A model generated the notes under the pieces. It worked only from the letters and a program-made list of their open reading frames with translations, was not told the DNA's origin and did no database searches. The position numbers and the translations under genes were made by a program. Positions 14,392 to 22,016 of a stretch of DNA of 22,492 nt are shown here, piece by piece. Position 1 is the first letter of the stretch, and each line of letters begins with the position of its first letter. Source of the stretch: Deltaproteobacteria bacterium (lineage in GTDB: Bacteria; Bdellovibrionota; UBA1018); contig JABDFB010000026.1 in assembly GCA_013286765.1 (NCBI GenBank), positions 1-22,492 of the forward strand, in the 5' to 3' direction.

Positions 14392-16035
14392 ATGATTCAC
14401 CTTACGAATATTACCAAGCAGTACGGCCACCACGTCCTTTATAAGAACAGTAGCCTTCAAGTCCGCCCTGGGGATCGCATCGGTCTGGTGGGCCCCAATG
14501 GAGCGGGAAAAACGACCATTTTTCGCATATTCACCAGGCAGGAAACCGTGGACTCTGGCGAAGTAAGGATCGCTGAGAAGCCTGTGATCGGCTATTTCTC
14601 GCAAGATGTAGGTGAAATGAAGGGACGGTCGGCCCTTGAAGAAGTAAAGGCCGGAGCGGGTCGCCTATCAGTCTTGGCTAGCGAAATTACGAAAATTGAA
14701 AAAATTTTGGAGGAATCTGCCTCCGCGACAGAGCCCATGGACGATTCTGAAATGGCTAGTCTCCTGGATCGATATGGAGAAGCGCAACTGGAGTTTGAAC
14801 AACGGGGCGGCTACGACCTCGATACAAGAGCAAAGGAAATTCTTACAGGACTTGGAATCGGCCCAGATGATTACGATCGTCGGACGGAGACTTTCAGCGG
14901 TGGATGGAAAATGCGGATTGAGCTCGCCAAAATTCTGGTGCTTAATCCGAATTTACTATTAATGGACGAGCCTACGAACCATCTGGATCTAGAATCTATT
15001 GTTTGGCTAGAAAATTGGTTAGTTGCTTTTAAGGGTGCGCTGGTGATGACCAGTCATGATCGCGATTTTATGAACCGGTTGGTTACTCGCATTATTGCCG
15101 TCGAAAATCAAACGATCACCACCTATAGCGGTAATTATGATTTCTACGAGAAAGAACGCGCGATTCGCAACGAACAATTATTGGCGGCCCATGGAAAACA
15201 GCAAGATATGCTGGCTAAAGAAGAGGAATTTATTGCGCGATTTGCTGCACGGGCTTCACACGCGGCGCAAGTTCAGTCAAGAGTGAAGAAATTAGAAAAG
15301 ATCGAACGTATTGAAATTCCGGCTGAAGAAAAGGTGGTGAAATTTGATTTTCCTACCCCGCCCCGGAGTGGAAACGATGTTGTAAAGTTGGATGGTTTGG
15401 GTAAGTCCTGGCCTCTTGAAAATGGCGGTTTCAAACATGTTTTTGGAGGAGCTACTGCGGTAGTGAAGAGACTAGAACGTGTTGCAGTCGTCGGTGTGAA
15501 CGGGGCGGGTAAATCTACGCTATTGAAATGTATTAGCGGAATGACAGAAGCGACTGAGGGGGCGGTGACGATCGGAGCTAATGTTAAGATCGGCTATTTT
15601 AGTCAAAATTCGCTAGACGTATTAAACACGACCAAGACAGTCTTTGACGAGGTTCATGATAGAGTCCCCCAAGCGACAATCGGGTTCGTTCGGAATCTCC
15701 TGGGGGCGTTTCTTTTCACCGGTGACAATGTACATAAGAAAGTTGGATCTTTGTCGGGGGGAGAAAAGAGTCGTTTGATTCTTGCGACGATCTTAGCATC
15801 TCCGGTAAATTTATTGATTTTAGACGAGCCAACTAACCACCTGGATATCAAAACGCGGGAAATCCTAATGAAAGCGGTCCAGGGCTTTGATGGGACGGTG
15901 ATGTTAGTAAGCCACGATCGGTATTTTCTTAGGGCAGTTGCCACACGCGTGTTTGAGCTTAGCCACGAGGAGCTGAAGATTTATCACGGAAATTATGAGG
16001 ACTATGCTTCAAAGCACGCTCAAAGTCGCAGCTAA
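14392..16035 (+). CDS. ABC-F family ATPase (ribosome-associated, EttA/Uup-like class)
   Basis: A soluble twin-cassette ATPase without membrane domains. ABC-F proteins act on the ribosome in translation, some rescuing stalled elongation or protecting against antibiotics. From the ATG used here (547 residues), cassette 1 has Walker A G-P-N-G-A-G-K-T near 34-41, signature F-S-G-G-W-K near 168-173, Walker B L-L-L-M-D-E-P near 188-194 and switch-His in S-H-D-R. A basic coiled linker (about 250-310) carries the P-site tRNA interaction motif region. Cassette 2 has G-V-N-G-A-G-K-S-T near 368-376, L-S-G-G-E-K-S near 454-460 and L-L-I-L-D-E-P-T-N-H-L-D near 474-485. There is no C-terminal extension. 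A TTG at 14374 with TAAGG 6 nt upstream is an alternative start, but family members begin at M-I-x-L. Both ATP sites look intact; the subfamily is not assigned. Confidence 0.93.
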   Translation: MIHLTNITKQYGHHVLYKNSSLQVRPGDRIGLVGPNGAGKTTIFRIFTRQETVDSGEVRIAEKPVIGYFSQDVGEMKGRSALEEVKAGAGRLSVLASEITKIEKILEESASATEPMDDSEMASLLDRYGEAQLEFEQRGGYDLDTRAKEILTGLGIGPDDYDRRTETFSGGWKMRIELAKILVLNPNLLLMDEPTNHLDLESIVWLENWLVAFKGALVMTSHDRDFMNRLVTRIIAVENQTITTYSGNYDFYEKERAIRNEQLLAAHGKQQDMLAKEEEFIARFAARASHAAQVQSRVKKLEKIERIEIPAEEKVVKFDFPTPPRSGNDVVKLDGLGKSWPLENGGFKHVFGGATAVVKRLERVAVVGVNGAGKSTLLKCISGMTEATEGAVTIGANVKIGYFSQNSLDVLNTTKTVFDEVHDRVPQATIGFVRNLLGAFLFTGDNVHKKVGSLSGGEKSRLILATILASPVNLLILDEPTNHLDIKTREILMKAVQGFDGTVMLVSHDRYFLRAVATRVFELSHEELKIYHGNYEDYASKHAQSRS

Positions 16036-16109
16036 GCCACGGGTAAGCCACGATTACGTCAAGGCTGTGCCAGGTTACGCCAGGTTAGATTATGAACGAT
16101 ACCAGGTTA
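16033..16109. repeat. Short direct repeats at the ABC-F/uppP-like convergent junction
   Basis: TAAGCCACG occurs at 16033-16041 (its TAA is the ABC-F stop) and again at 16044-16052. CCAGGTTA occurs at 16070-16077, 16080-16087 and 16102-16109, the last copy lying inside the 3' end of the uppP-like gene. The spacing is irregular (10 and 22 bp), suggesting slippage or local duplication at the gene border and not a designed array. Confidence 0.5.
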
Positions 16110-16914
16110 CCACACAAACCCCAATCGCTAGGGCCCAGCGGTAGAGGACGTACTGCCGCATACCGTTTTGTTGCACATGTTTCATAAAGCCGCCTATCGT
16201 CAGCAGACTGACTGCAAAGCTCACAATGGTTGCTATCGCCAGCGAAAACCAGCTGAGATCCGGCATGGGGCTCGGAGAATGAAAATCGATATCTTTTAAA
16301 AAGTAAATCGCGTGCGTCAGTAGAAGTGGAGTTAAAACGAAATAAGCAAATTTGGTCGCAGCATCCCGTCTGAAATTAAAGAAAAGTGCTACAATCAGAA
16401 TACTCGTTAAATAATCCCAGCCGGGGATGATTGCCGTTGCCTGAACCACTCCCACGACCAAAGCTCCGTACCAATTCCAATCGTAAATCGCTTTTGACTT
16501 ACGGCTGAAATAATCAGAAATGAGAAGAACTAAGCTGCTCGCTGCTAAGATTCCGCTTACCACTAAGGGAGACCATTCCATCTCTGCGATTCGAGGGTGG
16601 AGATAGTAGGCCACCGCAAAAACCGGAAGGAGAGTAATAATTATGAAAATGGGAAGTTTCTCGTCCAAAGTCATCGGGCGTTTCCGAAAGATAATTATCT
16701 GAAGAAACGATGAAATCATGCTTGCAAAGTCATGACGAAAATAAATAAAGGCAGCACAAAATGCCCCAAAGTTAAAGGCACCCAAAAGAACACCGGTGGG
16801 TGGTTGCCATCCAATCAGAAAAGGTATGATGATTTCGTGTGCTTTTGTGCTCAGTGGAAGAAATTTGGTGAGCCCGTGAATAGTTGCGTAAATGATCGCT
16901 TGAAAGGTGGTCAT
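16090..16914 (-). CDS. UppP/BacA-family membrane protein lacking the catalytic residues
   Basis: A 274-residue integral membrane protein with about eight hydrophobic helices. Fold-level matches to undecaprenyl-diphosphate phosphatase (UppP/BacA) are clear: H-G-L-T-K-F-L-P-L-S-T near 13-23 for the E-G-L-T-E-F-L-P-x-S-S motif, R-R-D-A-A-T-K-F-A-Y near 182-191 for the x-R-x-A-A-x-F-S-F stretch, and Y-R-W-A-L-A near 258-263. Active-site residues are changed: E. coli Glu17 and Glu21 correspond to His13 and Lys17, Ser27 to Thr23, and the P-G-x-S-R-S-G loop reads P-G-W-D-Y-L-T (164-170), losing Ser173 and Arg174. Only His30 (His26 here) is kept. Phosphatase activity is therefore doubtful; a lipid-binding, flipping or regulatory role is possible. 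It lies 74 bp after tonB and has no ribosome site. Confidence 0.8.
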   Translation of the reverse strand: MTTFQAIIYATIHGLTKFLPLSTKAHEIIIPFLIGWQPPTGVLLGAFNFGAFCAAFIYFRHDFASMISSFLQIIIFRKRPMTLDEKLPIFIIITLLPVFAVAYYLHPRIAEMEWSPLVVSGILAASSLVLLISDYFSRKSKAIYDWNWYGALVVGVVQATAIIPGWDYLTSILIVALFFNFRRDAATKFAYFVLTPLLLTHAIYFLKDIDFHSPSPMPDLSWFSLAIATIVSFAVSLLTIGGFMKHVQQNGMRQYVLYRWALAIGVCVVTWYRS

Positions 16915-16920
16915 GAGAGC

Positions 16921-16949
16921 ATTTTAATTCAATTGAAGTTGTGTGTACA
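16921..16949 (-). promoter_or_regulatory. Candidate promoter giving a leaderless uppP-like transcript
   Basis: On the minus strand TGTACA (16944-16949), a 17-bp spacer and TAAAAT (16921-16926) are followed by exactly six bases and then the ATG at 16914. The usual +1 would be the A of the start codon. The absence of any ribosome site before this gene agrees with a leaderless message. Confidence 0.45.
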
Positions 16950-16988
16950 TCGCGAAATGTCTTTTCGGCTGGAATCCTATTTCGCCCT

Positions 16989-17600
16989 TCACTTCACTTC
17001 AAAAATAATTTTTAGTGAAACTTTATCATCCGTCGGTTTTGAATTTTTTTCGGCAGGTCTAAATTTCCACTGTCTTACCGTTTCTAAAGTAATCATATCT
17101 AGTTCTGTATTGCCACTAGAGCGAATCAGTCTGGGAGTGATCTCTCCCTTTGCACTAACATAGAAAAGAACGACTGCAAAAGTCTCAAGAACCTGATTCT
17201 GTAAGTAGGAAGGAATCACGGGCGCCGGAGAGTAAATCGCAACAGGACCATGATTGGGTGGAAGTGGCTTGGCTTGTGCAATTTGGTTCTGTGTTTCGCT
17301 AGGCAGAGGATTGGACTGCGCAGTGCTTGCGTCCTTCGGACTTAGATTCTTGTTGATAGCCAGATCGGCCTTTTTTACCGGTGGAGCTTTTTCCGAAACC
17401 AGCTTACGTTGCGGTATTGTTTCAAAAGAATGCACTTCAATCATGGAATCTTCATTCGGAGTTGAAAGACGCTCTTCCCGGTTCCAAGTTATGCCTGTAG
17501 CGAGAATAATCACGGTTTCAAGAATTAACGCAGCTCCCGCACTCAAGAGGAGAAGTTTTCGATCTTCCAATGCGATTTGGGCAGTATTCCCAGGTGTCAT
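16989..17600 (-). CDS. tonB: TonB-family energy transducer
   Basis: A 203-residue TonB protein. One uncleaved N-terminal transmembrane helix lies near residues 16-38 (L-L-L-L-S-A-G-A-A-L-I-L-E-T-V-I). A Pro/Lys/Gln-rich periplasmic spacer follows (about 45-130, with K-A-P-P-V-K-K and A-K-P-L-P-P), then a C-terminal TonB domain with S-A-K-G-E-I-T-P-R-L-I-R-S-S-G near 149-163 and T-V-R-Q-W-K-F-R-P-A near 174-183. The R-Q-W-K-F-x-P motif is diagnostic. It couples the ExbB/ExbD proton motor to outer-membrane transporters. It starts 12 bp after exbD and has AAGGA upstream, so it is the third gene of the operon. No TonB-box receptor gene is in the window, so its client is unknown. Confidence 0.9.
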   Translation of the reverse strand: MTPGNTAQIALEDRKLLLLSAGAALILETVIILATGITWNREERLSTPNEDSMIEVHSFETIPQRKLVSEKAPPVKKADLAINKNLSPKDASTAQSNPLPSETQNQIAQAKPLPPNHGPVAIYSPAPVIPSYLQNQVLETFAVVLFYVSAKGEITPRLIRSSGNTELDMITLETVRQWKFRPAEKNSKPTDDKVSLKIIFEVK

Positions 17601-17612
17601 AAAAACAGGTCC

Positions 17613-18050
17613 TTACGCTGGCGGTGGTCCTACTATAGGGCCAACATCGGTAGCTAACGAAAATTTTCGAACTCCTATTTTTCGTGCTTCTTCCATAGCC
17701 TGAACCACAATGCCATAATTCACGCCCTGGTCGGCGCTAATGATGACCATTTCTTCAGGACTCTGTCGCATTTCTGCGGCGAGCAAAGTTCCCAGGTTGC
17801 TGAGGGATGTTTGGGTTTTGTTCACGAAGATGCCACCATCCTTCGTGAGGGTGACTACAAAACGGGGCTTGATCGCTTTTGGTGCAGTTGTTGATTTCGG
17901 AAGTTGAACGGAAATTCCATGACTGTGAGTCATGGACATTGACGAAATCATAAAGAAAACGAGAAGAAAGAAAATAACGTCGATCATCGGAATAATTTCG
18001 ATCCGTGCTTTCTTCTGAGGCCTCTGTCTTAGCTTAAATCTTAATCGCAT
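17613..18050 (-). CDS. exbD: ExbD/TolR-family proton-channel subunit
   Basis: A 145-residue protein with a short basic cytoplasmic N-terminus and one transmembrane helix holding the essential acidic residue (P-M-I-D-V-I-F-F-L-L-V-F-F-M, Asp24, equivalent to E. coli ExbD Asp25). A periplasmic domain includes V-V-T-L-T-K-D-G-G-I-F-V-N-K and I-S-A-D-Q-G-V-N-Y-G. With ExbB it forms the proton-driven stator that energises TonB. A TolR assignment is possible from sequence alone, but the adjacent tonB favours ExbD. It starts 11 bp after exbB and ends 12 bp before tonB. The ribosome site is weak, fitting translational coupling. Confidence 0.9.
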   Translation of the reverse strand: MRLRFKLRQRPQKKARIEIIPMIDVIFFLLVFFMISSMSMTHSHGISVQLPKSTTAPKAIKPRFVVTLTKDGGIFVNKTQTSLSNLGTLLAAEMRQSPEEMVIISADQGVNYGIVVQAMEEARKIGVRKFSLATDVGPIVGPPPA

Positions 18051-18061
18051 AACACACTCAA

Positions 18062-18766
18062 TCAGTTCACTTCGTGTATCGGCTCGCGTGTTTGGGCTTG
18101 CGTATGGTTTGGTGCTTGCGGTCTATTTGTTGCCGCCGAGAGTTTCGTGCCAGCATGCATTCGAATGCTGAGGAGTTCCGAGGCTGCTGATTCAATTTCA
18201 TAAATAGATGTCTTGACCCGCGAATTCAGATAGTTGTAAGCGACCAAACAAACAAGAGCGATCATCAGTCCAGCGGCGGTTGCGATGAGAGCTTCCGCAA
18301 CACCTCCTGTAATCGCATTGGGTTCGTTAATGCCTTTTTCAGTGAGTATTTGAAAAGAGCCCATCATTCCTGTGATTGTGCCTAACAATCCCATCAATGG
18401 TGCCGCTGTAATTACTGTATCTAAAATTTCGATTCTTTTTTCTAACTGTGGAATCCAAGCTTCCGCTTGGTTTTTCATTGCTAATTCCAATTGTTCAATG
18501 GGATTGGTGAATTCACGAATTCCAGCTAACAAAACAGCTGTGATTGGACCAAGATTTTCTTGGCAAATCTTTGAAGCTTCGTGAAATCGATTTGATTGAA
18601 TAAGACGAAGTATCTCTGTCCAAATTTCTCGCGCGACATGCTGTTTTCGAAAGGTCATGATTCTTTCGATAATAACCGTCAGAGCGACTAGCGCCGACAA
18701 AAGCAGGGGAATCATCATGAAGCCCCCGCGAGAAACTAAATTAATTCCATTGGAAAGAACTTGCAT
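18062..18766 (-). CDS. exbB: ExbB/TolQ-family proton-channel subunit
   Basis: A 234-residue MotA/TolQ/ExbB protein with three transmembrane helices, near 15-34 (G-F-M-M-I-P-L-L-L-S-A-L-V), about 122-142 and about 155-180. The conserved pair of motifs is present: A-A-P-L-M-G-L-L-G-T-I-T-G-M-M near 120-134 and G-G-V-A-E-A-L-I-A-T-A-A-G-L near 152-165, which line the channel and hold the threonines used in proton passage. The C-terminal tail is polar (Q-A-P-N-H-T-Q-A-Q-T) and probably cytoplasmic. It is the first gene of exbB-exbD-tonB. There is no ribosome site before its ATG, but a promoter is placed so that transcription would begin at the A of the ATG. Confidence 0.92.
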   Translation of the reverse strand: MQVLSNGINLVSRGGFMMIPLLLSALVALTVIIERIMTFRKQHVAREIWTEILRLIQSNRFHEASKICQENLGPITAVLLAGIREFTNPIEQLELAMKNQAEAWIPQLEKRIEILDTVITAAPLMGLLGTITGMMGSFQILTEKGINEPNAITGGVAEALIATAAGLMIALVCLVAYNYLNSRVKTSIYEIESAASELLSIRMHAGTKLSAATNRPQAPNHTQAQTREPIHEVN

Positions 18767-18772
18767 CTGCTT

Positions 18773-18801
18773 GTTTTAGCTGCTATGCGGCAATTTTGCA
18801 A
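18773..18801 (-). promoter_or_regulatory. Candidate promoter giving a leaderless exbB-exbD-tonB transcript
   Basis: On the minus strand TTGCAA (18796-18801), a 17-bp spacer and TAAAAC (18773-18778) are followed by six bases and the ATG at 18766. The predicted +1 coincides with the start codon. It lies in the 82-bp gap after the barrel protein, so exbB can be transcribed independently of it. Each hexamer matches 4 of 6 consensus positions. Confidence 0.4.
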
Positions 18802-18848
18802 CCCTATTATGGGACCAATTTAGTCGGCCACAGGGAAGAGGCTAGGGC

Positions 18849-21800
18849 CTAAAGGTAGAGATAGCGGAGCAAGAAGTGGAAGGTTGGGCCCTCCACGGGT
18901 AAAATCGCGGTTCGCATGGGATAGGCAAAGAGAAAAGTCACTGAAAGGGGGGGTAAGCTGAGGTTTAGCCCCCAGGCCCAGGATGATGTTATGTTGCTAC
19001 CTAAACGCTCGGGTCTAGCGAAGACAGATCCATAGTCGTAAGATAATATTCCTCTTAGAATCGGTAACTTAAAAAAAGCGCCGATTGGGTAGCGTAGCTC
19101 CACTTTTGAGGCTAGGAAGAAGTTCCCAAAGAGCCGAGGATCAAATGGTGCATAAGCTCTTAGAATATCATCGCTCGAAATCAAAAACCCGTTCTTGAAA
19201 GTACCACCCCAAGACCCCCCTGCCAATGCCTGCAGTTGAATGACTGTGTTTGAAAAAATATTGAAGTAATACGAAAAATCGAGGCGAACGCGCTCGTTAA
19301 GAGAAGTGGGAGAGGGATAATAATTGGTTTCTGATTCTGCCATAAAACCGTACCCTTCGAGCGGGCCTGCAAAAGCCTCATAAATAATCCTGTCAAAACC
19401 AAAGCGGAATATAGGGGCGACTAGAAATTCGGCTCCGGGATTGATCGCATTCCACTGGGCAAGAAGACTCGAATCATTAAAATCCGTACGATTGACGCGG
19501 GCGAGGCGAACTGCAAGATCGATAAAATTAAAGGCCCCTAATGGGTATTGAAGGGCAGCAACAAATCCTGTTTCACGTTGGACATAGGTTCGAATCAGGG
19601 TGTCGGTCGAAAAAATGTTATCTAGTCTCGGTTGAAGGACATGGTAGCCGCCCAAATCCCAAGTGGATCTGCCACGTTGGCTGCCGAACAGAAGAAAGGT
19701 ATTTGAAAGGCCAAGCTGCCCTATGTAGGCAAATTGTCCTGATAAGGTATAATCGCGCATTAAATCGCTGACCGTAAGAGTGATACCACCCACTGCGCCT
19801 GTGCTAAAGAATGCTCCTAGATTGTCGATCCTAGTGCCACCACTCGTGAGAAAAGGAGTGTATTTCTTCACATCGGAGGTCGGTAAAGGGAAAAGCTCTG
19901 GACGCCATGGTTCGGCTGTGCGGCCTACCGTCTTTGCTGGACTGGAGTAGAGCTTATTTGCTCCAGTCCTGTTTAGAAATTTTTCTTCTGGAATTTTGTA
20001 AAGATGGTAGCGACCACTCTTGAACCCGAGGGCGTAAATCTGATGCTGACGATATTGCGGATTGGTAAAACCGACCTTCGCTTCGGTCAGTGGAATATCT
20101 TCTTCCTCTCGGATTTGATGAATCTGCGATGTTCCGTTTGACCAGGATTGAAAATAAATACTGTGTGTTTCAGGCGTGCTAGTTTTTTTGGCCGAGTTGG
20201 AAGCTGAGCTTGCGGAAGGTGACCCACTTGAGGGAAAAAGCTGATCATTTGGCGAAGGGTAGAGTGCTTGTGCATCTTCACTTCCGACCTCCGGATGCAA
20301 GACACGAAGGTTGTATTTCTGATCCGATGTTTTGTTAGAAGTGCAGTAAATTCCATCACTCTCCCAGCTGAGATTTTTCCAACTGAAATATTCATTCGTC
20401 AGAGGCTTTAGTATGGTGTCAGAAGTTGCAGAAAGATCTATCGTATAGACATTCTCCCAGCCTTTTAGACTGAGGCCCACCAAGGCCACAGAATTTCCGT
20501 CCGGACTAATGGCTGGCGAGTGGGCCTCTGAGAGCTGATTCGTAAAAAGAGAGAACCGTTGCTTGTTCGTCAGGTCAAAGGAACCATCGTTGTTTCTAAC
20601 AATGGTCTGAAGTTCCAACTCCGGACCCTCAATTGTAGAAACAATATAGGCAATTTTCTGGTTCGATAACGTCAGCGTCGGAATTTGCATGAAAAAGAGA
20701 CTGAGAGCCCCGGGCTGTCGATCATGGATGACTTGCGTTTTCTTTTTTAAATTCGAAAATGATCTTAAGTAAATGGACGTAACCCCCGTCGAAGGATCGA
20801 TCTCGCGGGTAGCAAGCAGAGACCCATCGGGAGAAATAGAAAAAAGATCGAGTGTCTCGCCGACCTCTGGGATTTCTTCAAACTCGTTCATAGACTGGCG
20901 GAGCCGGTCCGACTCGTGTCGGTAGGTTTTGTAGAGGTAGTCTCTCCATTTTGTTTCCAGTTGTTCGGGGGAGAGCTTCACGAGATCTGAAACGACTTTG
21001 ACAAATCGAGCGCGGTATTCGCCCATTTTTTCGGCGCCTGTCGCTAGTATTTTTTGACTCGTACCCGGACCAAATTCAGTCTCAAAAAAGTCAATCTTAG
21101 CTTGGCCAATTTTATAAATTCCGATGAAGTTCATTTGACCGGGATCAAACAAATTTGGAAGAGAATAGTCATTCTCCGGCTTTGGATACAGGAGTAAATC
21201 GCGAAGATATTGCCTAGATTCTGGATCCATTCCGTTTTGGCTATAGTACTCGGCCATTCCTTCAATAAACCAGAGGGGCACTTGTGACATGGCCGTTAAG
21301 GCGTTGGAATGGCTCAGGTCCGTGAATTTCTGTATTTGCATTTGGTGGGTTAACTCATGCTTACTAATATGCTTGAAAGTATCGACTTCACCCCAGTATG
21401 GAATTGCCATGGTCCGATCAATCGTACTGGTAATGCCTTGAACGCCTTCCGAAATATTAAAGATATTGATTTGTTGAAATTCTCGTCGTGAGCCTAGTAA
21501 AAGATAGCTAAATTTACTTGTAGGGACGTATTCGAATTCTTCTATTAGGGAGCTAATCTGTTCCTTTATGAGCGGAATTACAAACTCCGTAATCCATTCC
21601 TCACCATCGTAAAAGAAGAGCCGGAATTTTGCGCCTTTTGAGTCGAGGTCTAAGAACTTCCATTGAAACTCGGTCCAACGCGGGTCTGGTTTGCCAGGAT
21701 GCCGTGGATAAACTATGATCTGAGGAAACAAGCGCGAACCTTCAGGATTGAGAACCCCTCCTAAACCCATTTGTGCGAAGCAGAGGGGCTCGTTGAGAAA

Positions 21801-21896
21801 AATTGCGCTCAATATCAATGCGATAGCGATTGCAATCGAAGGTCTCGTAAGCAGAGACTTTTTTATGGCACTCCCCAGCTTTTTAATAGATTCCAC
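18849..21896 (-). CDS. Exported protease-like / TolB-type propeller / outer-membrane barrel fusion
   Basis: A 1015-residue protein with a signal peptide ending near residue 41 (S-I-A-I-A-I-A-L-I-L-S-A-I to C-F-A). Residues about 55-330 look like a gluzincin-type metalloprotease domain (Peptidase_MA group), with H-E-L-T-H at 180-184 and a downstream F-I-E-G-M-A-E-Y (Glu212) as third zinc ligand. Residues about 340-680 contain repeated S-P-D-G blades of a TolB/PD40 beta-propeller. A Ser/Ala-rich linker lies near 558-578. Residues about 690-1015 are a chain of alternating amphipathic strands with aromatic ends like an Omp85/surface-antigen barrel, closing L-L-R-Y-L-Y-L. The barrel would hold it in the outer membrane with protease and propeller in the periplasm. 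The start is GTG with a poor ribosome site. The substrate is unknown; adjacency to exbB-exbD-tonB may or may not be functional. Confidence 0.75.
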   Translation of the reverse strand: MESIKKLGSAIKKSLLTRPSIAIAIALILSAIFLNEPLCFAQMGLGGVLNPEGSRLFPQIIVYPRHPGKPDPRWTEFQWKFLDLDSKGAKFRLFFYDGEEWITEFVIPLIKEQISSLIEEFEYVPTSKFSYLLLGSRREFQQINIFNISEGVQGITSTIDRTMAIPYWGEVDTFKHISKHELTHQMQIQKFTDLSHSNALTAMSQVPLWFIEGMAEYYSQNGMDPESRQYLRDLLLYPKPENDYSLPNLFDPGQMNFIGIYKIGQAKIDFFETEFGPGTSQKILATGAEKMGEYRARFVKVVSDLVKLSPEQLETKWRDYLYKTYRHESDRLRQSMNEFEEIPEVGETLDLFSISPDGSLLATREIDPSTGVTSIYLRSFSNLKKKTQVIHDRQPGALSLFFMQIPTLTLSNQKIAYIVSTIEGPELELQTIVRNNDGSFDLTNKQRFSLFTNQLSEAHSPAISPDGNSVALVGLSLKGWENVYTIDLSATSDTILKPLTNEYFSWKNLSWESDGIYCTSNKTSDQKYNLRVLHPEVGSEDAQALYPSPNDQLFPSSGSPSASSASNSAKKTSTPETHSIYFQSWSNGTSQIHQIREEEDIPLTEAKVGFTNPQYRQHQIYALGFKSGRYHLYKIPEEKFLNRTGANKLYSSPAKTVGRTAEPWRPELFPLPTSDVKKYTPFLTSGGTRIDNLGAFFSTGAVGGITLTVSDLMRDYTLSGQFAYIGQLGLSNTFLLFGSQRGRSTWDLGGYHVLQPRLDNIFSTDTLIRTYVQRETGFVAALQYPLGAFNFIDLAVRLARVNRTDFNDSSLLAQWNAINPGAEFLVAPIFRFGFDRIIYEAFAGPLEGYGFMAESETNYYPSPTSLNERVRLDFSYYFNIFSNTVIQLQALAGGSWGGTFKNGFLISSDDILRAYAPFDPRLFGNFFLASKVELRYPIGAFFKLPILRGILSYDYGSVFARPERLGSNITSSWAWGLNLSLPPLSVTFLFAYPMRTAILPVEGPTFHFLLRYLYL

Positions 21897-22016
21897 CCCG
21901 TTGTCTGGTCGCGAAGTGCAAAGTCTAAACCATGCCTAAAACATAGTAAGACGTGCTGGATAAGTCGCTCCTTTTCGTGTACATTGCGGCGTATAGATTG
22001 CATTGGAGCAAAAAAC

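Noticed and set aside
16732..17163. 143-codon plus-strand open frame spanning the uppP-like/tonB gap
   Set aside because: Mostly antisense to two recognised genes, with no ribosome site or family match.
17254..17703. 149-codon plus-strand open frame
   Set aside because: It is antisense to tonB and exbD, which have clear domain matches; the frame is a by-product of their codon use.
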